Of a DNA stretch of 64,000 bases, positions 17,727 to 25,650 are shown piece after piece (positions within the stretch are counted from its first letter, which is position 1; each line of letters begins with the position of its first letter). The notes under the pieces are model-generated. The model was not told where the DNA came from. It saw nothing but the letters and a program-made list of their open reading frames with translations, and made no database searches. The translations under genes were made by a program, and so were the position numbers. Origin of the DNA: Zooshikella harenae (lineage in GTDB: Bacteria > Pseudomonadota > Gammaproteobacteria > Pseudomonadales > Zooshikellaceae); the NCBI RefSeq assembly GCF_018837975.1, contig NZ_JAGSOY010000013.1:1-64000 (forward strand), read 5' to 3'.

Positions 17727-19862
17727 TTATGCTGGCTGAATATCTTGCTGAAAAGGTGGCAAAGATGAAAGAATTGCTTTGCCATAACGCTGGGTAACAA
17801 TTCGACGATCAAGCAAAGTAATAATGCCTTGATCAGTTTCATGCCTCAATAATCGACCACAAGCTTGAACCAGTTTCGTTGCAGCATCAGGTACCGTTAC
17901 CTGCATAAAAGGATTACCACCTTGTTGTTCAATCCACTCTGCTAGCCCAGCTTCAACAGGGTTATCTGGAGCAGCAAACGGTATTTTGGCAATAATTACA
18001 TGCTCGCAATACACACCTGGTAAATCAATTCCTTCCGCAAAAGAAGCTAAACCAAAAATCACACTCGCTTTACGTTGATCAATACGTTTTTTATGTCGCA
18101 AAATGATTTCCTGTTTACTCAAATCACCTTGCATCAGAATCTTATCCTGCCAAGCCCCAGTCATTTCTGTATAAACATCTTCCATTTGCCGGCGTGAGGC
18201 AAACAAAACTAAGGCACCTAACTGAACTCCAAGTAACTCAGGTAAATAATCAACAATAAATGCAGTGTGTAATTCAGTATCTTTAGGCGTACATGGCATC
18301 GAAGGCACTACGAACCGTGCAGCAGCCTGATAAGGCAATGGACTTGGAACAACTACAAAATGAGTAGTATCAGTTACGCCCGCACGCATTTTAAAGCGCT
18401 CAAACTGACCCAATGCTGTCAAAGTAGCAGAGGTAACCACAGCACCAAAACAGCGATTCCACAAGTTTTGGCGTAATGTTTTAGCCGCAAGAATAGGACT
18501 ACAGGATAACTCCAAATCCGTTTGCCCCCCTTGTCCATGCCAGGTTACCCAGCGAGCATTAGGTGGAGCTTCAGCGTCATCTTCAACACTGTATACGGTC
18601 CATAAATCAAAATTATCCTCAACCCTTAACAATAATATGCCCGCTAAGGCATACCAACTCTCTAGCTCATGCTGAGGAATAATATAGTTTTTTTGATCAA
18701 GTAACTGCTTAATCTGCTCACTCACACGCCCCCAAATATCAACTAAAAGGGCAAATTGCGCCTTAATGATACCTGCACTTTCGCGCAATGCTTCTGGTAA
18801 CACACCATGTGCAAAACGATATTGAGGTTTAGCCTGTTCATCTTTACTCGGCAAAAGAGGCATTATTTGTTGCTGCCAAATCAATAAATCCTGCCTTAAC
18901 TGCTCACAGGCTTGTTCTACCCGTGGGATAAACTTCTCAGCACTGGCACGCTCAATGACTTCATTATCACGCATTTGAAGTAGTGTTTTGGGTAGTTGTT
19001 CTAACCAGGAACGTGTACTATGAATCCGTGAGTTGTGGTTGAAATGGTTAAGTGCTTTATCTGGTAAGTGATGACCTTCATCAAACACATAAAGTGTCTT
19101 ACTTGGCGCAGGCAAAACAGCTCCCCCTCCTAAAGCCAAATCAGCCAAAACCATATCGTGGTTAGTGACAATAACATCGGCCTCACCCAGTTGCTCTCTT
19201 GCTTTAAAAAATGCGCACTGATGAAAATAAGTACAACGACGGTTACTACACTGCACATGATCAGTCGCCACTAATTGCCAAGTTTTATCCGCAATAACGT
19301 CAGACCAACTATCACGATCGCCATCCCAACGGCTACTGGCAAACTTATCCAACATGGTTTGGTAAATCTGTCTGTCATAAGGCTGATCAGTATTCAGTAA
19401 TCCTGCAGCAACAAATAGATCTTGTGTAACGAGTGTCGAAGCACCATCATGTAAGATATTATCAAGCTTACTTAAACACACATAACGGCCTCGCCCTTTG
19501 GCTAAAGCAAAGCTAAACGATAAACTACTATTTTGCCTGAGTTCAGGCAGATCCTTGAATAAAATTTGCTCCTGTAACGCCACCGTTGCAGTCGCAATCA
19601 CCAACTGTTTTTCATATGACTGGGCAATTGGAATCATTGCTAACGCGTAGGCTACGGTCTTTCCAGTTCCTGTTCCCGCTTCAACAACACAGACTGCGGG
19701 ATCACCAATACGCAGCCCCTCCTCATCCTCTTTAATTGAGCCCATCGTTTTAGCGATTTCTGCAATCATCAGCTTCTGGCCATATCTCGGCTTTAGCTGC
19801 TTGCTATTTAAAAATGCACGATAAGCATCTTGAATCACTTTTTTTAATGATGAACTCAGCAT
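17727..19862 (-). CDS. dinG: ATP-dependent DNA helicase DinG
   Basis: 711 aa, close to E. coli DinG (716). It has Walker A VEAGTGTGKTVAYALA and motif Ia ATATVALQEQILFKDLPEL. The Fe-S cluster cysteines are visible (YVCLSKL, then HVQCSNRRCTYFHQCAFF). The DEAH box is DEGH in YVFDEGHHLPDKA. Motif VI region QACGRLLRHETDQGIITLLD completes the SF2 helicase. It unwinds R-loops and D-loops 5'-3' to help replication forks pass transcription. GAGGG lies close before the ATG. Confidence 0.95.
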   Translation of the reverse strand: MLSSSLKKVIQDAYRAFLNSKQLKPRYGQKLMIAEIAKTMGSIKEDEEGLRIGDPAVCVVEAGTGTGKTVAYALAMIPIAQSYEKQLVIATATVALQEQILFKDLPELRQNSSLSFSFALAKGRGRYVCLSKLDNILHDGASTLVTQDLFVAAGLLNTDQPYDRQIYQTMLDKFASSRWDGDRDSWSDVIADKTWQLVATDHVQCSNRRCTYFHQCAFFKAREQLGEADVIVTNHDMVLADLALGGGAVLPAPSKTLYVFDEGHHLPDKALNHFNHNSRIHSTRSWLEQLPKTLLQMRDNEVIERASAEKFIPRVEQACEQLRQDLLIWQQQIMPLLPSKDEQAKPQYRFAHGVLPEALRESAGIIKAQFALLVDIWGRVSEQIKQLLDQKNYIIPQHELESWYALAGILLLRVEDNFDLWTVYSVEDDAEAPPNARWVTWHGQGGQTDLELSCSPILAAKTLRQNLWNRCFGAVVTSATLTALGQFERFKMRAGVTDTTHFVVVPSPLPYQAAARFVVPSMPCTPKDTELHTAFIVDYLPELLGVQLGALVLFASRRQMEDVYTEMTGAWQDKILMQGDLSKQEIILRHKKRIDQRKASVIFGLASFAEGIDLPGVYCEHVIIAKIPFAAPDNPVEAGLAEWIEQQGGNPFMQVTVPDAATKLVQACGRLLRHETDQGIITLLDRRIVTQRYGKAILSSLPPFQQDIQPA

Positions 19863-19956
19863 ACGACCCTCATAAATTGCCAGCTTTATGATAAGACAAT
19901 TTTGAGTAATTTGCTCACCAGATATTCACTCAACGACTATCAGTCTAACAACATAC

Positions 19957-19986
19957 AAAAAAGCCTTACTGACAACAGTAAGGCTT
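19957..19986 (-). terminator. Intrinsic terminator downstream of DUF4360 gene 1
   Basis: The 11-bp perfect stem AAGCCTTACTG / CAGTAAGGCTT has a 4-base loop. On the minus strand a T-run follows. It ends the transcript of the gene at 20121-20783. Confidence 0.85.
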
Positions 19987-20120
19987 ATGAACGATAAAGC
20001 TTAAAATTTTACATCAGGCCAATAAATACACTAATAGAAAACATACTTACCAGCCGTTTGTTAAGGCTACAACAATATACCCTCACTCAGCAATACAACA
20101 TGTGCTGACTATAAAGATCA

Positions 20121-20783
20121 TTAGTTGCTGCAACGGCGCCACACCAAGCTATATTCGTGAGTTAGCTTACCTTCAATGCTGTCTACACCCAGCACACCAC
20201 CTGCATCATTTGCAGCCATACGTGTTTTGGCTAACTGTAGTTTGGTTTGAAGTACAACAGGAGCAGTTGCGCCACAGGCTGACCATACAAAAGCTTCAAG
20301 ATCCAGACTATCTGATACCAAAATATCTTCACTCACTGGTCCACGAGTTGATTGTACAAACCCAGCTTCTAAGCGCTCACCTTGGAAACGATATTTAGTT
20401 TTAAACTTACCAATAATCCCTCGGTCAAGGTCTGCATAACCACGGTAGTTTACATCAGCAATTGTGTACGAATAACCAGAAGGCACATGCAAGTTAACAC
20501 GAAGATCACAGTTTTTACGCTTATCAGCCCGACTAAAGTCAGGACCAATACCTGCAATATATTCGTCAAATGACACACCAAAGTTAAGTCCAGTATCAGC
20601 CACAGAGATGCCAACAGACCCCTGAGGGCAGCCACTGCCACCATAAGTGATGTCTTTTACATAAACCTGACCATGAGGAGGTGTTACAGGATCCGTCTGT
20701 GCTTGTGCGATTGAAGTGGATAATGCAACTGCAACGAAAAGAGATGAAGTCCCCAGGACTTTCAAGCCTGTTTTTTTAATCAT
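20121..20783 (-). CDS. Secreted DUF4360 protein, copy 1
   Basis: 220 aa from the ATG at 20783. GTGAGGA lies 7 bases before it, and the upstream extension of the frame lacks a signal sequence. The signal peptide ends SIAQA. The DUF4360 signature is clear: VKDITYGGSGCPQGSVGISV, then FDEYIAGIGPDFSRADKRKN, C-DLRVNLHVPSGYSYT, YRGYADLDRGI, and the end VEGKLTHEYSLVWRRC. The family is known in fungi, actinobacteria and others without a function. Conserved cysteines suggest disulfides. It is paralogous to the next gene. Confidence 0.88.
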   Translation of the reverse strand: MIKKTGLKVLGTSSLFVAVALSTSIAQAQTDPVTPPHGQVYVKDITYGGSGCPQGSVGISVADTGLNFGVSFDEYIAGIGPDFSRADKRKNCDLRVNLHVPSGYSYTIADVNYRGYADLDRGIIGKFKTKYRFQGERLEAGFVQSTRGPVSEDILVSDSLDLEAFVWSACGATAPVVLQTKLQLAKTRMAANDAGGVLGVDSIEGKLTHEYSLVWRRCSN

Positions 20784-21283
20784 GTTATAATCCTCACCTA
20801 TCCATGTGGATGAGTTTTTATATAATTCAATACTTTTTATTATCTGCACTAGCCTAGCTCGTTCTTGATAACATATTTCACATAAAACAGCACCAATGAG
20901 CAAAAATATATGCACCTAACATACACAATATTCGTTGAAAAACAAAAGAAAAAACCCCAAAATTAAAATCATAGGAAAATAAGCATAAATAAAAAGTCTC
21001 AAGACTTAATGGTGAACAAAACCCTTTGCTATTTAGCCTAAGCCTTATTAACGAAGCTCCCTTTCATTCCTTTTTTTCAGTTAATGCAGACATAAACTGT
21101 GTTAAACAAGTTACTAAATATTTTTAAGTAATTGTTAACGCGCAGTCAATCTAACACACTGTACAAAAAATACAACAATTGTTTATCAGTAACAAAACCC
21201 TTAATTTAGCATAATTTTATTAAGCACAAACAAATTAAAGGCCTTGCTTAGATACTTACAAATAGTGAAATTTTGGTAAAAGA
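20784..21283. other. AT-rich spacer between the two DUF4360 genes
   Basis: About 500 bases, very AT-rich with several T- and A-runs. It separates two paralogous minus-strand genes and presumably carries the promoter of copy 1. I see no clear terminator or open frame. Confidence 0.5.
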
Positions 21284-21940
21284 TTAACCTTCACATTTTT
21301 TCCACAAAAGGCCATACTCATGAGTTAATTTACCTTCAACACTATCAACCCCTATCGTCCCCCCAGACTCTGGTGGCGTAAAGCGGGCTTTTTTGAGCTT
21401 CATTTTTGTCTGCAAGACTAAAGGCGCTGTTGCACCACAGCTAGACCACACAAATGACTCAAGGTCCAGGCTATCAGTATAGGTGAAATCTTCTTCTATA
21501 GGCCCACGCATATTTTTGACAAACCCAGCATCAAGCGCTTCTCCCTGGAAATGATATGTTGATGACATAGAGGCAAAGATTCCCCTATCCATTTCAGCAT
21601 ATCCACGATAGGTTAGGTCTGCGACAGTATAAGCATAGCCAGGAGGTACTTTTAAATTAACACGTAGATCACAGCTTTTCCTTTGGTCTGCGCGACCAAA
21701 TCCATCACCAATTCCAGCAATATATTGGTCAAAAGAAACACCAAAGTTTAAGCCATTCGTTGCGATCGATATACCTACACTATCTTGTGGGCATCCACTT
21801 CCCCCGTACACGATGTTTTCAATATACACACTACCTTCTGGCGGCTGATCTGGATCCACAGCTAATACCGTGTTTCCAATCAATAACGAACTTATAGCAC
21901 AGCATACAACTACAGAAGTTTTGTTGAAAATCTTTTTCAT
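21284..21940 (-). CDS. Secreted DUF4360 protein, copy 2
   Basis: 218 aa. The signal peptide has core VVVCCAISSLLIGNTVLA. It shares the same signature as copy 1, nearly residue for residue: IENIVYGGSGCPQDSVGISI, FDQYIAGIGDGFGRADQRKS, VPPGYAYTVADLTYRGYAEM, FVWSSCGATAPLVLQTKMKL and VEGKLTHEYGLLWKKC. AAGGA lies 7 bases before the ATG. The two copies are clearly a tandem duplication that has since diverged, most in the signal peptide and after the first third. Confidence 0.88.
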   Translation of the reverse strand: MKKIFNKTSVVVCCAISSLLIGNTVLAVDPDQPPEGSVYIENIVYGGSGCPQDSVGISIATNGLNFGVSFDQYIAGIGDGFGRADQRKSCDLRVNLKVPPGYAYTVADLTYRGYAEMDRGIFASMSSTYHFQGEALDAGFVKNMRGPIEEDFTYTDSLDLESFVWSSCGATAPLVLQTKMKLKKARFTPPESGGTIGVDSVEGKLTHEYGLLWKKCEG

Positions 21941-22602
21941 ATTTATGTCCTTTTAACGATTCTCTTCATCCAGAAGCATGACAAACTATATTACTCCCTT
22001 AATTAACTGCTTTGCCATGTAAAGCTTCCTATTACACTGCTTACGAATCACTTTTATAAGCCCCCACTTTTAAACATTTGGCTAGCAATACAAAAACTCT
22101 TCGCAACAGGTATACACATCTCCAGCATTTTTTTAAGTGAATGACATCATGCCTGCTATGCATAACGTGATAAATAAAAACCCATCAGATTCTAGGTATT
22201 CCTTTAACTAAGCCTGCGCTCATCAATTGTTCTACCAATTTACGATAGGTATATTTCACTTAAATATTATTCACAGCAATAGTAAATAAAGTGCGAAAGA
22301 CATGTTATATGTAGTTTATATTTAAACTAACTTGCCGCAATTTATCATAGAATTTTTAAAAAACAATAATTTTATGCTCTTCTGCTCACCCTCCGTAAAT
22401 ACAACAGACTAAAAATTGCATTTTTTTCTTCATAGGGAATCTCAGCAGTGAAAGTCATTGCACACAAGAGAAATATGTTTAGATAATCTATATCCGTACA
22501 AAAAACATTATTACCCATGCCCTAAAGATAAAAAATCTTGGACATTTAAGTTACTCAAGAGTATAAACATATAACTAAACAAGATGATATTGTTAGCTTG
22601 AT
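21941..22602. other. Long AT-rich intergenic region, nothing recognised
   Basis: About 660 bases between divergent genes. It has no open frame of note, no RNA fold that I recognise and no strong symmetric operator. It contains the promoters of the DUF4360 copy 2 and YchJ-type genes. Confidence 0.5.
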
Positions 22603-23103
22603 ATGTCACTATCTACAAATGCTCCATGCCCCTGTCACAGTGGACACACATACCAGGATTGTTGCCTGCGGTTTCTGAACAATGAACAACGTCCCGAAAC
22701 AGCTGAACAGTTAATGAGGTCCCGTTATACGGCTTATCAGCAACAGCGTGTTGATTATTTGGTCAATACTACCCACCCAGACCAACAACCTTTTCTTAAA
22801 CAACATGAAATACAACAGTGGGCACAACAAACGGATTGGACTGGGTTAGAAATTATTCACTGCTTATTTGGCCACCCTACACATCCCTATGGTGAAGTAG
22901 AATTTATTGCTCACTACCGGCTAAAATCTTCACAGCAGTCAGACCAATTACATGAAAATTCAACATTCTGCAGAATTAATCAAAAGTGGTATTATATCGA
23001 CCCACATACTGTGCCATCGATCAAGGTAAAAAAACTATCACGTAACGATATTTGCCTTTGTGGCAGTGGAAAAAAATACAAGAAGTGTTGTATGCGCAGC
23101 TAA
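22603..23103 (+). CDS. YchJ-family protein with two SEC-C motifs
   Basis: 166 aa. The N-terminal zinc motif CPCHSGHTYQDCC and the C-terminal ICLCGSGKKYKKCC are SEC-C motifs. Between them is the YchJ middle domain (LMRSRYTAYQQQRVDYLVNT then HPDQQPFL, and GEVEFIAHYRL). The length matches YchJ. The biochemical role is unsettled; SEC-C ends usually bind zinc and protein partners. The ribosome binding site is weak. Confidence 0.92.
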   Translation: MSLSTNAPCPCHSGHTYQDCCLRFLNNEQRPETAEQLMRSRYTAYQQQRVDYLVNTTHPDQQPFLKQHEIQQWAQQTDWTGLEIIHCLFGHPTHPYGEVEFIAHYRLKSSQQSDQLHENSTFCRINQKWYYIDPHTVPSIKVKKLSRNDICLCGSGKKYKKCCMRS

Positions 23104-23131
23104 ACGCTACTGTAGTTACTAAAGAGCAACT

Positions 23132-24127
23132 CTAAATAGACATACCCACTTTACGAACTAACTCCATTAATCGCTGACAAAAGCTCACTTCAAAATCGCA
23201 CCAAGCCAATACACGGACCTGTGTACCTGCGACAACACTCAATGCCGGCAGGTCAATGACACACGAAAATGGACCATGAGCAAAGTCAGTAGAAACTAAA
23301 TTATTATCATCCACTCGCATAATCCCTCTTAACAGTCCATTGGCAGCCTTTACAAAAAGACTGCCAACCTCTTCTGCTGTTGTATTACAACTCACTTCAA
23401 AAGTACCTTCCACATATGAGGCACCATACAGTGGTAAGTGAATAATATTACAGTTCAATCGATTTGCCAGCTCAGGAAAAATGAGCTTAGTATGTATTTT
23501 CTCAAGCCGCTGAGGAATGATTGCATTGCCAGGATGCCGGAAACGACAAGCAATGGGATCATAGTCTTGTGAAGAAGGGATTAAAGGTTTAGCAACAGAA
23601 ACAGCTCCATGAGATACCCCTAACCCATCGTGTAATACTTTCAAAATAGGTGCAAATGATTGTGTCAACCAATGCCCTGTAGCCACCAAGTGATGTGCTG
23701 AAGCATTATATAAATAGTCGTTAACCCCCATCACAATATTCAGTACATTATGATGCATCGCCCCAGCAATAACGACTTTTCGCACACCTTTTGAAAGCAA
23801 TTGTTTTATGGATGATATATCATTTGTACTTTCATCACACACGATGACAACATCAACCTGAAACCCTCGCCAATCTACATCCAGAATTGAAGTGTGGCGC
23901 GTAAATCCAAGACACTGGTCGTCAATGCTTAATTCAATGTTATCTGTAACGTGTATATCTTTCCAGGAAACATTTGAGTCTTCATGAGCTAATAAATGAG
24001 CAGCAAGCGAAGGCTCCATACTACTGTCATTTATATGAACAAAATCCAGTTCTGGCCAGCTCCAGGCAGCACGTAAGGCAGTACGCCCCATGCGACCAAA
24101 TCCGTGTAATCCGACACGTACTGTCAC
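23132..24127 (-). CDS. GAPDH-like protein lacking the catalytic Cys and His
   Basis: 331 aa from a GTG start with GGAGA 8 bases upstream. The N-terminal NAD-binding motif VRVGLHGFGRMGRTALRAAW is intact and the overall length and layout match phosphorylating GAPDH. In the active-site block, normally NASCTTNCLAPLAKV, this protein reads ATGHWLTQSFAPILKV, so the catalytic Cys aligns with Trp153. The general-base His (TVHATTATQ in GapA) aligns with Lys180 in SVAKPLIPSSQ. So it cannot use the known GAPDH chemistry. It is divergent from the TAXI-TRAP genes. It may be a pseudoenzyme with a structural or regulatory role, or have gained a new activity. Confidence 0.8.
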   Translation of the reverse strand: MTVRVGLHGFGRMGRTALRAAWSWPELDFVHINDSSMEPSLAAHLLAHEDSNVSWKDIHVTDNIELSIDDQCLGFTRHTSILDVDWRGFQVDVVIVCDESTNDISSIKQLLSKGVRKVVIAGAMHHNVLNIVMGVNDYLYNASAHHLVATGHWLTQSFAPILKVLHDGLGVSHGAVSVAKPLIPSSQDYDPIACRFRHPGNAIIPQRLEKIHTKLIFPELANRLNCNIIHLPLYGASYVEGTFEVSCNTTAEEVGSLFVKAANGLLRGIMRVDDNNLVSTDFAHGPFSCVIDLPALSVVAGTQVRVLAWCDFEVSFCQRLMELVRKVGMSI

Positions 24128-24561
24128 ACTAAATTCTCCAATTTACTGTCCAATCAGCTGGCTGTCTTTTCATCATTACCCAAATAATTTGATACAAACG
24201 CTAAGCGTAACGCTGACGACCAAGTAGAGCAATCTTTAATTGCTCCCTAACATCTAATAGATTTACCCAAAAATACATACTTAACTAAAACAGGTAAACT
24301 GTCGCAGAAATGCATTTTCAAATAGTAAAAAATTAGAAAATTATAATTGTTATTTTCTATGTATTGGCCACATTTTACCCACAAGTAAGTAAAAGTACTT
24401 ATAGTGGTTTACCTATATTGGTCATTATAGTCGTGCTCTTTCTAAAAAAAGGGCCTCGTCTTGCAGTTTTCTGAGTAACTTCAACTCAGAAAATATTTGT
24501 TTTTGCTGATAATTTGCACCAACAACGCAAGCCAAGATAACTACAACGCGATGAGGTAAAC
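24128..24561. other. Divergent promoter region of the TRAP operon, with a 5' leader hairpin
   Basis: About 430 bases. The clearest element is a perfect 10-bp stem TTTTCTGAGT / ACTCAGAAAA (24467-24476 and 24484-24493) with a 7-base loop, followed by TATTTGTTTTT. It lies about 70 bases before the TAXI gene. It could be an attenuator-like terminator or a leader hairpin of the TRAP transcript. The GAGG ribosome binding site lies between the two. Confidence 0.55.
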
Positions 24562-25545
24562 ATGTCAATACTAAAAAAACTGTCCTTTGGAGTGATAGGT
24601 GCCAGCCTAGCGGTAACCTGCCTAACCAGCACCTCGGCTTTTGCCAAGCAAGAGTTCATTACAATTGGTACAGGGGGAGTAACAGGTGTTTACTACCCAA
24701 CCGGTGGTGCTATTTGTAAATTAGTGAATAAAGGTCGTAAAAAACACGGAATTCGCTGCTCAGTAGAGAGTACAGGAGGCTCAATCTATAACTTGAATAC
24801 TATGCGAGCAGGTGAGCTAGACTTTGGTGTCGTCCAATCAGATTGGCAATACCATGCCTATAATGGTAGCAGCGAATTTAAAGCTCAGGGTCCTTACAAA
24901 GACTTACGCGCTGTCTTTTCTTTACACGTTGAAGCATTCACTGTTGTAGCTCGTAAAGACGCAGGCATCAAGACATTTAAAGACCTAAAAGGCAAGCGAG
25001 TGAATATTGGTAACCCAGGATCTGGTCAACGTGCCAACATGGAGTTACTAATGGAAAAGTATGGTTGGACTAAAAAAGATTTCAAACTCGCGTCTGAGTT
25101 AAAGTCTGCAGAACAGGCTGGTGCTCTGTGTGATAACAAAATTGATGCCTTTGTGTTTGTTGCTGGTCACCCAAGTGGCTCAATCAAAGAAGCAACAACG
25201 GCATGTGAAACTATGGTTGTTCCTGTAACGGGTCCAGTCATCGACAAGCTGTTAGCTGATAACAGCTACTATGCAAAAAGCGTCATTCCTGCAGGATTAT
25301 ACCAAGGGAACGACAAGGACATTCCAACGTTTGGTGTTGCAGCAACAATTGTCTCTTCAACCAAAACCAGTCCTGAAATTATTTATCAACTTACAAAAGC
25401 GGTATTTGAAGGATTTGATGACTTCAAAAGGCTTCATCAGGCTTTTTCTAGTCTGACGAAAGAAAGTATGGCTAAAAATGGACTTTCCGCACCCTTACAC
25501 GAGGGCGCAGCTAAATACTTCAAAGAAGTGGGCTTGATCAAATAA
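24562..25545 (+). CDS. TAXI-family TRAP transporter solute-binding protein
   Basis: 327 aa. The signal peptide ends TSAFA. The mature start QEFITIGTGGVTGVYYPTGG is the TAXI family signature, and further family blocks are STGGSIYNLNTMRAGELDFG and KGKRVNIGNPGSGQRANMEL. It is periplasmic and should deliver a substrate, typically a dicarboxylate or amino acid such as glutamate, to the fused permease encoded next (gap 105 bases). GAGG precedes the ATG at 5 bases. Confidence 0.93.
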   Translation: MSILKKLSFGVIGASLAVTCLTSTSAFAKQEFITIGTGGVTGVYYPTGGAICKLVNKGRKKHGIRCSVESTGGSIYNLNTMRAGELDFGVVQSDWQYHAYNGSSEFKAQGPYKDLRAVFSLHVEAFTVVARKDAGIKTFKDLKGKRVNIGNPGSGQRANMELLMEKYGWTKKDFKLASELKSAEQAGALCDNKIDAFVFVAGHPSGSIKEATTACETMVVPVTGPVIDKLLADNSYYAKSVIPAGLYQGNDKDIPTFGVAATIVSSTKTSPEIIYQLTKAVFEGFDDFKRLHQAFSSLTKESMAKNGLSAPLHEGAAKYFKEVGLIK

Positions 25546-25650
25546 TCTTGCTCTCCCTTCTCGAGCCGGGGATAAGACTACAATAACTATTAAACTCCCC
25601 GGCCAAGCGCCAGACATATTTTCCGCTTTCGTAATGACAGGCTAGTAATT

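Noticed and set aside
23132-24127. Annotation as functional GAPDH (gap)
   Set aside because: Both catalytic residues are replaced, so a gene symbol implying the glycolytic activity would mislead.
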